Origin: an uncultured Paracoccaceae bacterium
GTDB taxonomy: Bacteria; Pseudomonadota; Alphaproteobacteria; Rhodobacterales; Rhodobacteraceae
Reading direction: 5' to 3'
NCBI GenBank assembly: GCA_947503765.1
Contig: CANNFA010000006.1
Coordinates: forward strand, 62,001-126,000
DNA length: 64,000 nt
Positions 1 through 7,721 of this stretch are shown here, one piece after another (position 1 is the stretch's first letter; each line of letters starts with the position of its first letter). The notes below the pieces were generated by a model. That model made no database searches. It had not been told where the DNA came from and saw only the letters and a program-made list of their open reading frames with translations. The position numbers and the translations under genes are program-made.

Positions 1-40
1 GGCCGAAATGCAGGTCCGACAGGTGCACGATGCGGCGCAT
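1..40 (-). CDS. Metallophosphoesterase, N-terminal fragment
   Basis: Only the first 13 codons lie in the window; they read MRRIVHLSDLHFG. The HxSDLHFG pattern is the opening metal-binding motif (D-x-H) of calcineurin-like metallophosphoesterases, so the rest of the gene should run off the left edge. Its ATG shares one base with the TGA stop of the upstream lipid-kinase gene (TGATG), so the two are probably translationally coupled. The substrate cannot be judged from this fragment. Confidence 0.75.
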   Translation of the reverse strand, partial: MRRIVHLSDLHFG

Positions 41-969
41 CAGGGCATGTCCCCGTCCGGGCACAGCACGCGCAGCCGGACGCCCGACCGGGCGATGCGG
101 TAGGGGCCGCGCATCCGTTCCACCTCGCCGTCGCGGACGACATGCTGCGCGCCGCGCCGCGTGTCCAGCGTGATGTCGCGGCCCGTCACCAGCTCGAAGT
201 CGCGCCCCCGCTCGACCCCGCGCAGCGCCAGCCGCACCGCGTGGCGGATCAGCTGCCAGCGGCCGCGGTCGCGCGAGACATAGACCGCCAGCTTTCCGTC
301 CCGGATCGCATCGGCGCCGTCCATGCCGAATTGTTCGACCTGGTAGGCGCTGGCGCATACGAAGACCAGCGACGAGCGCATCTGCCGCGACGCGCCGTCC
401 ACCGTCAGCATAAGGCGCATCGGCCGGTAGATCCGCAGGATCGCGCGCAGCACCGACCAGTAGGCGGCAATCCGGCTGCGCCCGAACCGGCGGTAGGTTT
501 CCTCTCGCTGGCGGCGGATGCGCGAATAGATCCCGACACTGGCATTGTTCAGGAACACCCGCCCGTTGATCGTGCCGAGATCCAGCGCCTTGGCGCGGCC
601 CTGCGCGATCACCTCCAGCGCGGCGTCCGTTTCCTCGGGGATGTCCAGCGAGCGGGCGAAATAGTTGAACGTGCCCGCCGGGATCACCCCCAGCACGGCG
701 GGGGTGCCGGCCAGCGCCTCTGCCACGGTCGAGATCGTGCCGTCGCCGCCCACCGCGATCACGGTGCCGCAGCCCGACGCCGCCGCCCGCCGCGCGGCAT
801 CGGCCAGATCGTCCCCGGCGCGGACCTCGTGGATGTCGCCGGGATGGGCGGGATCGGCCAGCCAGTCCTTGAGCGCGCTCAGAATGCGCGCCGTGTCGCC
901 GCGCCCCGAGCCGGGGTTCACGATGGCGAGCGTTCTGGACCGAAGCGTCTCGGCGCGCGGAACCTGCAA
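40..969 (-). CDS. Diacylglycerol kinase-like lipid kinase
   Basis: Cytosolic lipid kinase of the DAGK catalytic-domain family (diacylglycerol, sphingosine or other lipids; NAD kinase is a distant relative). Visible motifs are the N-terminal NPGSGRG nucleotide loop and GGDGTISTVAEAL, the GGDGT signature, followed by VIPAGTFNYFA. The C-terminal half is a beta-rich lid typical of YegS/BmrU proteins. I prefer a TTG start at 969 (309 aa) because an AGGAAAGG Shine-Dalgarno precedes it and the usual family N-terminus begins just downstream. The longer ORF to 1083 adds 38 residues of unconserved-looking Arg/Pro-rich sequence. The stop overlaps the start of the metallophosphoesterase gene by one base, suggesting an operon. 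The lipid substrate is not determinable. Confidence 0.85.
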   Translation of the reverse strand: MQVPRAETLRSRTLAIVNPGSGRGDTARILSALKDWLADPAHPGDIHEVRAGDDLADAARRAAASGCGTVIAVGGDGTISTVAEALAGTPAVLGVIPAGTFNYFARSLDIPEETDAALEVIAQGRAKALDLGTINGRVFLNNASVGIYSRIRRQREETYRRFGRSRIAAYWSVLRAILRIYRPMRLMLTVDGASRQMRSSLVFVCASAYQVEQFGMDGADAIRDGKLAVYVSRDRGRWQLIRHAVRLALRGVERGRDFELVTGRDITLDTRRGAQHVVRDGEVERMRGPYRIARSGVRLRVLCPDGDMP

Positions 970-1121
970 GGGGCGGCCTTTCCTGTCGGGCGTGGTCGGG
1001 TCGTGGCGGCGCGTGGCCGTGCAGACCGAACGCGCGCCGGGGCAGGCCGGTTCCGCCGGTTCGCTGCCCGGCGTCCGCGACATGATTGACGGGGGGCGCC
1101 GAACCGGGCAAGGAACGCGGC

Positions 1122-1346
1122 ATGTTCAAGCTGCAGGACGCCTTTTACCGCCCGCTCTGGCTGCGCATCGCCATCGTTGCGGTCTGCGCCGGCTGGGCCC
1201 TGTTCGAGCTGTCCTCGGGCTCCACCGGATGGGCGCTGCTGTTCGGCGCGATCGGCGCCTGGGCGGCCTATCAGTTCTTCGTCGTCTGGACCGATCCGGA
1301 CGAGGGAACCGAGGAGGCGGGCAAGGACGGGGACGACGCCGGCTGA
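1122..1346 (+). CDS. Small two-helix membrane protein (DUF3329-like)
   Basis: Predicted inner-membrane protein of 74 aa. After MFKLQDAFYRPLW come two hydrophobic stretches, about residues 11-28 and 33-50, then an acidic tail (DPDEGTEEAGKDGDD). The overall look resembles short DUF3329-type proteins; this is a tentative family match. The start at 1122 is chosen because AAGGAA lies just upstream. The ORF track extends to a TTG at 1086 with no conserved-looking sequence. It stands alone on the plus strand, divergent from the lipid kinase and convergent with the cbb3 operon. Function unknown. Confidence 0.65.
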   Translation: MFKLQDAFYRPLWLRIAIVAVCAGWALFELSSGSTGWALLFGAIGAWAAYQFFVVWTDPDEGTEEAGKDGDDAG

Positions 1347-1428
1347 CACCGCGTTCGGGCGGACGTCCGGCACTGGCGGCACGATCCCGACCCGGCGACG
1401 ACGCGGATCGCGCGCGCCGCCAGGGGCG

Positions 1429-2298
1429 TTAGGCGGGGGTGAGGAACACGCGCTCCTGCGCGTCCGGCACCTGACGGATGGCGCGGTAGGCATGCCATGT
1501 CGCATGGCCCAGAAGCGGGAAGATCACGATCAGGCCGATCAGCCCTGTCACTGCCGACAGCGCGAAGAATGCCAGCACCAGCGCGCCCCAGGCCAGCATC
1601 ACCGGCAGGTTGTTCCACACCATCGCCATGCTGATCCCCATTGCCGACAGCGCATCGACATTTTCCGACACCAGCATCGGCACGGAAAATACCGAGATCG
1701 CGAAGGCGAAGGCCGCGAAGAGCGCGCCCACGGCGCTGCCCACCAGCAGGATCGTCCAGCCGGTCGGGGTCAGGAACAGCATCGGCAGCAGGTCTTCGGT
1801 GCCCGGAAAGGGCTGGACCCCGAAGAACAGCGCGTAGATCAGCACGGCGGCGCGGATCCACAGGGTGAACAGCATCAGCAGGACAAGACCCAGGAACAGC
1901 CCCTGATAGCGCGACCGCGGGCGCAGCAGGACCATCTGCCAGAAGCGGGTCTTCCTGCCGCGCGCCAGCCGGTCGCTCTTGGCGTACAGCCCGTTGGCAA
2001 AGACCGGCGCGATCACCATGAACCCGGCCAGCGCCGGGAACAGGAAATGATCCAGCTCGGCGCGGAACATCCCGGCGATGATCGCCCATGACAGCGCGCA
2101 GATCACCGCGCCGTAGATCAGGCTGGGCGCCGGGTTGGTCCACAGATCGCGCCAGCCCGCGCGCAGCCAGTCAAGCGCCGCGCCGGGCGGCAGACCGCGC
2201 GCATGGCTGCGCTCGCGGGGCAGGGGCGGGACCACGCGCGGCAGGCCCTCGGGGCCATCCGGCAGCGGATCGGGGGGCGGCGGCGTGTCGCTCAGCAT
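1429..2298 (-). CDS. DUF2189 integral membrane protein
   Basis: Polytopic inner-membrane protein of 289 aa and unknown biochemical role. The first 50 residues are Pro-rich and cytosolic-looking. They are followed by about six hydrophobic segments (for example SLIYGAVICALSWAIIAGMF, then GLFLGLVLLMLFTLWI and a central Gly/Ala-rich pair). This layout and the typical WLRAGWRDLW entry match DUF2189 proteins. I start at the ATG at 2298, which overlaps the preceding small gene by 7 bp; the longer ORF to 2361 reads back through that gene. In Rhodobacterales such a gene commonly trails ccoP, so a role in cbb3 oxidase biogenesis or membrane homeostasis is possible. That link is contextual only. Confidence 0.8.
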   Translation of the reverse strand: MLSDTPPPPDPLPDGPEGLPRVVPPLPRERSHARGLPPGAALDWLRAGWRDLWTNPAPSLIYGAVICALSWAIIAGMFRAELDHFLFPALAGFMVIAPVFANGLYAKSDRLARGRKTRFWQMVLLRPRSRYQGLFLGLVLLMLFTLWIRAAVLIYALFFGVQPFPGTEDLLPMLFLTPTGWTILLVGSAVGALFAAFAFAISVFSVPMLVSENVDALSAMGISMAMVWNNLPVMLAWGALVLAFFALSAVTGLIGLIVIFPLLGHATWHAYRAIRQVPDAQERVFLTPA

Positions 2299-2498
2299 GA
2301 CGGTTTCGCCGCGCGAAAGGTGGCGGCGCCTTCGTTGGGGGTTTTCAGATGCGGGGCGCAATCGGGCTGGCTGGCGATCGAGACCGCAAGAAGGTGGATG
2401 TTCGCGGCGGCAAAGACGCCCACGACCGCGCAGGCCAAAGCCGCGCCAAGCGCGCGGCCGCGCGTCAGGAACCGGGGGCGGGGCTGCGCCTGTGTCAC
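2292..2498 (-). CDS. Small single-helix protein of the cbb3 operon
   Basis: A 68-aa reading frame too short to be listed separately in the ORF track. It starts with GTG at 2498, overlapping the ccoP stop by four bases (GTGA), and ends inside the start of the DUF2189 gene. One transmembrane helix (ALGAALACAVVGVFAAANIHLLAVSIA) is followed by a short tail with two cysteines (SQPDC ... AAKPSC). The 4-bp coupling to ccoP, the 7-bp overlap with DUF2189 and the GC-rich third positions argue for a real gene. A short membrane protein ending in such a Cys tail seems recurrent after ccoP in this group, but this is from memory. It could be an oxidase assembly or stability factor. Function unknown. Confidence 0.7.
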   Translation of the reverse strand: MTQAQPRPRFLTRGRALGAALACAVVGVFAAANIHLLAVSIASQPDCAPHLKTPNEGAATFRAAKPSC

Positions 2499-3364
2499 TG
2501 CGCCGCCTCCTTCAACTGCTCCAGATAGGCGGTCAGCAGCTTGCGGTCGGCCGTATCGAGCCGGTCTTCCCAGGCGGGCATCCAGCCCTGCCGGCCGTTC
2601 AGGATGGTGGTGAAGATCGCCTTGTCGTCGCCGCCATAGATCCAGTGATCGTCGGTCAGGTTCGGGGCGCCGAGGTCGATATTGCCGGTCGCATCCTCGC
2701 CATGACAGGACGAGCAATTGTCGAGAAACATCTCTTCGCCCTCGGCCAGCCGGTCCGGAGCGGCCGCCGTGTCCAGCCCGGAGAGCGATTGCACGTAATC
2801 GGCGACGATGCGGATCTCGTCGCGGGACAGCAGCCCGTCGAAGGCCAGCATCTCGGCATAGCGGGTATCGGGGTGATCGCTGTTGATCCCGACGCGCAGG
2901 GTTTCCATCACCGCCTCGGGGTCGCCGCCCCAGAGCCAGGCATCGTCCACCAGGCTGGGATAGCCCGGCCCGCCGCGCCCCGAAATGCCGTGGCAGGCGG
3001 CGCAATTGTCGCCGAAAAGGGCCGGGCCGGCCTCTGCCACCATGCCCGCAAGGTCGGGATCGGCGCGGATCTCGGCCACCGGGAGCGCGGCGATCCGGCC
3101 CCGCCATTCCGCGCGCGACTGGCGCAGATCGGTCACCTGCCGTTCGACCTGGGCGCGCTGATCCACGCCCAGGATGCCCTTGGTGTAATCGTTGATGCCC
3201 GGCCAGGCGGGCAGCAGGATCCAGGCGATCACCGCATAGACATGGCTGACCAGGATGAACCACCAGATCGCTGTCGGCACCGGCGTGTTCAACTCGGTGA
3301 TGCCGTTCCATTCGTGGCCGGTGGTCTGGTGCCCGGTCAGCGGATCGCGTTCCTTGACACTCAT
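2495..3364 (-). CDS. ccoP: cbb3-type cytochrome c oxidase subunit III, CcoP
   Basis: Membrane-anchored dihaem cytochrome c that accepts electrons from soluble cytochromes or the bc1 complex and passes them through CcoO to the catalytic subunit CcoN. One N-terminal transmembrane helix (about residues 32-52, IWWFILVSHVYAVIAWIL) precedes two periplasmic cytochrome c domains with haem-attachment motifs CAACH (121-125) and CSSCH (217-221). The length of 289 aa is normal. The ATG overlaps the ccoQ stop (ATGA), and the stop overlaps the following small gene (GTGA). It is part of the ccoNOQP transcript used for respiration at low oxygen. Confidence 0.97.
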   Translation of the reverse strand: MSVKERDPLTGHQTTGHEWNGITELNTPVPTAIWWFILVSHVYAVIAWILLPAWPGINDYTKGILGVDQRAQVERQVTDLRQSRAEWRGRIAALPVAEIRADPDLAGMVAEAGPALFGDNCAACHGISGRGGPGYPSLVDDAWLWGGDPEAVMETLRVGINSDHPDTRYAEMLAFDGLLSRDEIRIVADYVQSLSGLDTAAAPDRLAEGEEMFLDNCSSCHGEDATGNIDLGAPNLTDDHWIYGGDDKAIFTTILNGRQGWMPAWEDRLDTADRKLLTAYLEQLKEAAQ

Positions 3365-3549
3365 TGCCGGTCCTCCCCGGTCAGCGGGCCGTCCTCGTCA
3401 TCCATGATCGAATGCTTGGCGCGGCGGAACCGGTCCCGGTTGCGCGGCCAGAAGACATAGACGCAGATGCCGATCGACAGGGCGATCAGGTAGAACAGGC
3501 CAAAGGACTTGGCAAAGCCGACCACGGTGTCATGCGACAGGCCCATCAT
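3361..3549 (-). CDS. ccoQ: cbb3 oxidase small subunit CcoQ
   Basis: 62-aa single-helix membrane protein (helix about residues 15-34, [19 protein letters not shown]) followed by a basic then acidic cytosolic tail. CcoQ stabilises the cbb3 complex, protecting it from oxidative inactivation and helping CcoP association. Identification rests on its position between ccoO and ccoP, its length and the [17 protein letters not shown] pattern. Both junctions are 4-bp ATGA overlaps, so translation is tightly coupled with its neighbours. Confidence 0.93.
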   Translation of the reverse strand: MMGLSHDTVVGFAKSFGLFYLIALSIGICVYVFWPRNRDRFRRAKHSIMDDEDGPLTGEDRQ

Positions 3550-4331
3550 TGTGCCGCCTCCGTCTCCGGTGTCATCCCGGCGGTCTCCATCTGGTGGGCC
3601 GCGTCGGTCAGCTTGCCGAGGATCTGCAGATAGGCCACCAGCGCGTCCATTTCGGTGACGCGCCCCGCCTTGCCGTCGAAGCGGCGCACCTGCGTGGCGT
3701 CGCCATAGCGGTCGAACACGCCGTCCGCGCCGTCACTGTCCGGCTGTGCCTGTCCCGCGGCGTCGCGGTCCGCATTGGCGATCATCGCGTCGCTATAGGG
3801 CACCCCGACCCGGCGCAGCGCCGTCAGCCGCGCCGGCAGGCTGGCGGTGTCCAGCGGCGCATCCGCCAGAAACGCGTAATGCGGCATCACCGATTCGGGC
3901 ACCACGGCGCGCGGGTCGATCAGATGCGCGACATGCCAGTCGTCCGAATACTTGCCGCCCAGCCGCGCCAAATCCGGCCCGGTGCGTTTCGACCCCCACA
4001 GCATCGGGTGGTCGTATTTCGATTCCACCGCCAGCGAATAGGGCCCGTAGCGGTCCACCTCGTCGGCCAGGGTGCGGATCATCTGGCTGTGGCAGGCATA
4101 GCAGCCCTCGCGCACATAGATGTCGCGCCCGGCCTGTTCCAGCGGCGTGTAAAGGCGCATGTCGGGCGCGTCCTCGACCGTCTCGTCGATGGTGAACAGT
4201 GGCGCGATCTCGACGAAGCCGCCGATCATCGCGGCGCAGATGATGCCGATCGTCAGCCCGATGGAGTGCTTTTCCAGCCGGTAATGCCCCGCCTGGATCG
4301 GATAATAGAGTTTCTTGAGCCAGCCGATCAT
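3546..4331 (-). CDS. ccoO: cbb3-type cytochrome c oxidase subunit II, CcoO
   Basis: Monohaem membrane-anchored cytochrome c (261 aa) that relays electrons from CcoP to CcoN. The N-terminal helix (about 23-45) is followed by the haem motif CYACH (77-81) and the family segment [22 protein letters not shown], with a [22 protein letters not shown] stretch further on. The ATG lies 4 nt after the ccoN stop with a GGAG Shine-Dalgarno. A relatively long linker near 190-215 ([13 protein letters not shown]) is mildly unusual but falls in a region that varies in the family. Confidence 0.97.
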   Translation of the reverse strand: MIGWLKKLYYPIQAGHYRLEKHSIGLTIGIICAAMIGGFVEIAPLFTIDETVEDAPDMRLYTPLEQAGRDIYVREGCYACHSQMIRTLADEVDRYGPYSLAVESKYDHPMLWGSKRTGPDLARLGGKYSDDWHVAHLIDPRAVVPESVMPHYAFLADAPLDTASLPARLTALRRVGVPYSDAMIANADRDAAGQAQPDSDGADGVFDRYGDATQVRRFDGKAGRVTEMDALVAYLQILGKLTDAAHQMETAGMTPETEAAQ

Positions 4332-4335
4332 CGCA

Positions 4336-5988
4336 TCACTCCGCCACCGGCACGGCCGGCTCTCCGGCCTCGGATTCGGTGGGCACGTCCAGTACCTTGC
4401 TGTCCGAGCCCACGGCGCGGATCGTCATCCAGATGTTGATGAAGCCGATCACCGCCCCGGCCAGGAACAGCAGGCCGCCGATGCCGCGGGCGATATAGTA
4501 GGGATGCATGGCGATCATCGTGTCCAGGAAGGAATAGCGCAGCGTGCCGCCCTCGGTATAGGTGCGCCACATCAGGCCCTGCACGATGCCCGAATTCCAC
4601 ATCGCGAAGACGTAGATCAGCGTGCCCGCCAGCGCGAGCCAGAAGTGCCATTCCACCATCTTCCACGAATACATCGTCTCGCGCCGCCAGATCATCGGCA
4701 CCGCGGCATAGATCGCCCCGAAGGTGATCAGCGCCACCCAGCCCATCGCGCCGGCATGCACATGCGCCACCGTCCAGTCGGTGTAATGCGACAGCGAATT
4801 GACCGGCCGGATCGCCAGGAAAGACCCCTCGAAGGTGGACAGCCCGTAGAACACCGCGGCCACGAACATGAAGCGCAGCGTCGCGTCGTCGCGCACCTTG
4901 TGCCAGGCGCCGTTCAGCGTCATCAGCGCATTGCCCGCGCTGGCCCAGCTTGGCACCAGCAACATCACCGAGAACGTCATCCCCAGCGTCTGCACCCAAT
5001 GCGGCAGCGCCGTGTAATGCAGGTGGTGCGAGCCGACCCAGATATAGAAGAACGTGATCCCCCAGAACGACAGGATCGACAGCCGGTAGGAATATATCGG
5101 CCGGTTCGCGCGTTTCGGCAGGTAGTAGTACAGCATCCCCAGGAAGCCCGAGGTCAGGAAGAACGCGACCGCGTTATGCCCGTACCACCATTGCGTCATC
5201 GCATCCTGCACGCCCGAGAACAGCGAATAGCTTTTGGCGGCGGTGAAGGATGCGGGCACCGCCAGGTTGTTGACGATATGCAGCACCGCCACCACCAGGA
5301 TGAAGGCCATGTAGTACCAGTTCGCGACGTAGATATGCGGCTCGTTGCGGCGCGCGAGGGTGCGCAGGTACAGCACGAAATAGACAACCCAGACGATGAC
5401 CAGCCAGATATCGGCGTACCATTCCGCCTCGGCGTATTCCTTGGACTGGGTGACGCCCATCATGTAGCCGGTCACGGCCATGACCACGAACAGGTTGTAG
5501 CCCAGGATCACGAACCACGGCGCGATCTGCCCGGCCAGCCGCGCCCGGCAGGTGCGCTGCATGACATGGAACGAGGTGGCGATCAGCGCGTTGCCGCCGA
5601 AGCCGAAGATGATCCCCGTGGTATGCACCGGCCGCATCCGCCCGAAACCGGACCAGGCACCGTCGAAGCGCAGGTCGGGAAAGGCCAGCATCCAGGCCAC
5701 CCAGTCGCCGACGCCCATCGCGATCACCGCCCAGATCATCGCCAGCACGATGCCGACCTTGATCGGGTCGTCGTAATAGGCGCGGCTGCGGTCCTCGGTC
5801 GGTGCGGGATCGTAAAGCGCGCCGCCGACCACGAAGATCAGCCCGAGGCTGGCGAACAGCACGATGAACCCGTGCACGCCCATCGCGTCGCCGGCGCCTG
5901 CCGCCGCCATCGCAAGGCCCGCCAGCGTCATGAGAAGCAGCAGCACAAGCGATGCCTGCCGCTCGGCAATCGTGAACCTGGTGATCAT
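4336..5988 (-). CDS. ccoN: cbb3-type cytochrome c oxidase subunit I, CcoN
   Basis: Catalytic haem b / haem b3-CuB subunit of the high-affinity cbb3 oxidase; it reduces oxygen to water and pumps protons. The 550-aa protein has about 13 hydrophobic helices. Family landmarks include [19 protein letters not shown] near the start, [13 protein letters not shown] (Cu/Tyr-helix His), [13 protein letters not shown] and [15 protein letters not shown] (haem-ligand histidines). The ORF track begins 100 codons upstream; I choose the ATG at 5988 because GGAGG lies 7 nt before it and MITRF starts the membrane protein. First gene of the operon. I found no clear FNR/Anr-type TTGAT-N4-ATCAA box upstream, so its oxygen control is not visible here. 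Confidence 0.97.
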   Translation of the reverse strand: MITRFTIAERQASLVLLLLMTLAGLAMAAAGAGDAMGVHGFIVLFASLGLIFVVGGALYDPAPTEDRSRAYYDDPIKVGIVLAMIWAVIAMGVGDWVAWMLAFPDLRFDGAWSGFGRMRPVHTTGIIFGFGGNALIATSFHVMQRTCRARLAGQIAPWFVILGYNLFVVMAVTGYMMGVTQSKEYAEAEWYADIWLVIVWVVYFVLYLRTLARRNEPHIYVANWYYMAFILVVAVLHIVNNLAVPASFTAAKSYSLFSGVQDAMTQWWYGHNAVAFFLTSGFLGMLYYYLPKRANRPIYSYRLSILSFWGITFFYIWVGSHHLHYTALPHWVQTLGMTFSVMLLVPSWASAGNALMTLNGAWHKVRDDATLRFMFVAAVFYGLSTFEGSFLAIRPVNSLSHYTDWTVAHVHAGAMGWVALITFGAIYAAVPMIWRRETMYSWKMVEWHFWLALAGTLIYVFAMWNSGIVQGLMWRTYTEGGTLRYSFLDTMIAMHPYYIARGIGGLLFLAGAVIGFINIWMTIRAVGSDSKVLDVPTESEAGEPAVPVAE

Positions 5989-6109
5989 CGGCCGGCCTCC
6001 ATTGGGGCGGTTTCGCCAGGCCGCCGAAAGGCCCGCCGCGCGGCCGGAGCCGTGCCCGGATGCGCCGCATAGATCATCGTCCAGTCCCCCGCATGTGCAA
6101 CTCCGCCGC

Positions 6110-6451
6110 TCATTCCGACTTAGCCGCGTTTTCCATCTCGTCCAGCGCCAGCGCGGAATGGGCATAGGCGCCGCCCGCGCGCATCTCGGCGGCGACCCAG
6201 ATCGCTTCCATGATCTCGGCCTCGCTCGCCTCGTGGCGCAGGGCGGCCTTGGTGTGGCCCTTGATGCAATAGGGGCACTGGGTGACATGGGCGACGGCCA
6301 CGGCGATCAACTGCTTGGTCTTCTTGTCCAGTGCGCCATCGGCAAAGACGGCCTGGCTGAAGGCGGTGAACGCCGCGTCCGCCTCGGGGGTCAGGGCCTT
6401 GCGGCGCTTGGCCAGCGGGCCGGTCTGCGTCGGGTAAAGCGGGTCCGTCAT
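6110..6451 (-). CDS. AhpD-like carboxymuconolactone decarboxylase-family protein
   Basis: 113-aa all-alpha protein of the AhpD/CMD superfamily. The signature is CPYCIKGHTKAALRHEASEAEIMEAIWVA: Cys59-x2-Cys62 and His66 form the thiol-based relay seen in AhpD-type peroxidase partners. It is therefore more likely a small cytosolic antioxidant disulfide reductase than a decarboxylase. It lies 121 nt upstream of ccoN on the same strand and shares the divergent control region with ric, suggesting a role under low oxygen or nitrosative stress. The ATG overlaps a short upstream ORF (ATGA) and has its own GAAAGGA Shine-Dalgarno. Confidence 0.88.
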   Translation of the reverse strand: MTDPLYPTQTGPLAKRRKALTPEADAAFTAFSQAVFADGALDKKTKQLIAVAVAHVTQCPYCIKGHTKAALRHEASEAEIMEAIWVAAEMRAGGAYAHSALALDEMENAAKSE

Positions 6452-6630
6452 GGTCGGTCCTTTCCGAATCGTTCAGCAGCGGCCGGGGCGCCTGCGCTCG
6501 GGAAACCCGGCGCCGCGCCGCCGCGATCCGGCACGGTCCCGCGCAGCGGCGCCGCTTGCATCGGCGGTACCGCGGGGTCCACGGGCAGGGCCCGCCGGCG
6601 GAAATCGGACAGTGTTTTCTCGACCAGCAT
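6448..6630 (-). CDS. Possible small leader protein (uncertain)
   Basis: 60-codon ORF (MLVEKTLSDFRRRALPVDPAVPPMQ...) overlapping the AhpD-like gene start by four bases. An AGAAGGA sequence lies upstream of its ATG. The first 25 codons use GC-rich third positions like real genes here, but the second half is Ala/Pro/Gly-rich and looks non-coding. It could be a coupled leader peptide or simply open sequence. I recognise no family. Confidence 0.35.
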   Translation of the reverse strand: MLVEKTLSDFRRRALPVDPAVPPMQAAPLRGTVPDRGGAAPGFPSAGAPAAAERFGKDRP

Positions 6631-6692
6631 GGCTGCACGTCCTTCTGGGCCGATGCGTCACAGTGGCACGGATGGCCGGTTCGCGGCGCGTC

Positions 6693-6744
6693 TTGACAGG
6701 TTTCGATATAGAGCAGAATAATCGGTATTGCAAATACCTGTTAT
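6693..6744 (+). promoter_or_regulatory. Candidate promoter with long palindromic operator upstream of ric
   Basis: TTGACA at 6693-6698 is followed 18 nt later by AATAAT (6717-6722), a plausible sigma70 pair. A perfect 6-3-6 palindrome, GGTATTGCAAATACC (6724-6738), lies directly behind it and extends to an imperfect 12-3-12 palindrome over 6718-6744 (10 of 12 positions pair). The GTATT/AATAC half-sites resemble those of Rrf2-family nitric-oxide regulators such as NsrR. Overlap with the -10 box suggests repression of ric relieved by NO. The regulator assignment is inference. Confidence 0.55.
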
Positions 6745-6807
6745 GGCCGTTCACGGCGCGGTCCCACCGCAGGAAACCCGCACCCGCCACGCCCCAGGAG
6801 ACCAGAG

Positions 6808-7485
6808 ATGCAGCCCGAAGCCAAGACGTTCCATGACCGTCCCGTCGGCGAGATCGCCGCGACCCTGCCGGGGGCCAGCGCCGTATTCCGCCTGTTCGGA
6901 ATCGACTTCTGCTGCCACGGCGAGAGGTCGCTGACAGAGGCGGCGAACGGCCGCGCGCTGGACCCCGCCGACCTGGAGGCGGCGCTTGCCGCGCTCGACC
7001 CGGACGCCGTGCCGGCCGCGCCGCAGGAAACCGGCGCGCTGATCGACCACATCATGACCCGCTACCACGAGGTGCACCGCCGCCAGCTGCCCGAGCTTGC
7101 CACGCTGTCGCGCAAGGTCGAGACGGTCCATGCCGCGCATCCGGCCGTGCCCGCCGGCCTTGCCGACCTGCTGGAGCGGATGATCGGCGAGCTGGAGGTG
7201 CACATGAAGAAGGAAGAGCTGATGCTGTTCCCCGTCATGCGGCGGCAGGCGGGGGGCGCCCTGAACACGCCGATCGGCCAGATGCGCCACGACCACGACG
7301 ACCACGCACAGGCGCTTGCCCGGATCGAGGCGCTGACCGGCGGCTATGCCGCGCCAGAGGGCGCGTGCCGGTCGTGGCAGGCGCTGATCGCCGGGGCAGA
7401 GGCGCTGCGCAACGACCTGATGGAGCATATCCACCTGGAAAACAACGTGCTGTTCCCCCGGTTCGAAGCGGCGGGCCGGGCCTGA
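6808..7485 (+). CDS. ric: Iron-sulfur cluster repair di-iron protein (Ric/YtfE/ScdA/DnrN)
   Basis: 225-aa cytosolic hemerythrin-like di-iron protein that helps repair Fe-S clusters damaged by nitric oxide or peroxide. Residues 1-60 form the ScdA_N domain with the paired cysteines of GIDFCCHGERSL (Cys35-Cys36). The C-terminal hemerythrin domain shows the expected His/Glu ligands in DHIMTRYHEVHRRQLPEL, LEVHMKKEELMLFPVM, RHDHDDHAQAL and LMEHIHLENNVLFPRF. The ATG at 6808 has a CAGGAGA Shine-Dalgarno. It is transcribed divergently from the AhpD-like gene, with a palindrome between them, and adjacent to the cbb3 oxidase. The setting fits a response to NO or low oxygen. Confidence 0.95.
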   Translation: MQPEAKTFHDRPVGEIAATLPGASAVFRLFGIDFCCHGERSLTEAANGRALDPADLEAALAALDPDAVPAAPQETGALIDHIMTRYHEVHRRQLPELATLSRKVETVHAAHPAVPAGLADLLERMIGELEVHMKKEELMLFPVMRRQAGGALNTPIGQMRHDHDDHAQALARIEALTGGYAAPEGACRSWQALIAGAEALRNDLMEHIHLENNVLFPRFEAAGRA

Positions 7486-7525
7486 CCCGACCGCGCGGCC
7501 TTCGTCACCGCGGACGTGCCGGCCG

Positions 7526-7707
7526 GCACGAAGCACGGCGTGCCGGCCGCGCGCCAGCGGCGCCGCCCGAAGCACCACGCGCCCCGGACCCGATCCGGGG
7601 CCTCGCACCCTCCGGCGCACGAAGCGCGGCGTGCTGGCAGCGCGCCAGGGGCGCCGCCCGAGGCGTCACGCGCCCCGGAGCTGATCCGGGGCCTCGCACC
7701 CGCCGGC
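7526..7707. repeat. Two-copy 91-bp tandem repeat with REP-like hairpins
   Basis: Two adjacent direct copies (7526-7616 and 7617-7707), roughly 85-90% identical by eye, fill the gap between the convergent ends of ric and the sigma-factor gene. Each copy ends in a GC-rich hairpin of the form CCCCGGA-N5-TCCGGGG followed by CCTCGCACCC. The hairpin core resembles the CCCGGGTCAGGCCCGGGG palindrome at 51.1 kb, suggesting one dispersed REP-type family. It may serve as a bidirectional transcription barrier. Confidence 0.8.
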
Positions 7708-7721
7708 GAAAGCCCGGCCAG

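Noticed and set aside
4782-5017. TGTAA sequences as further RpiR sites
   Set aside because: They lie inside ccoN and lack the inverted TTACA partner at 5-nt spacing.
5989-6109. FNR/Anr box upstream of ccoN
   Set aside because: No TTGAT-N4-ATCAA-like site could be found in the 121-nt gap or beyond the AhpD-like gene.
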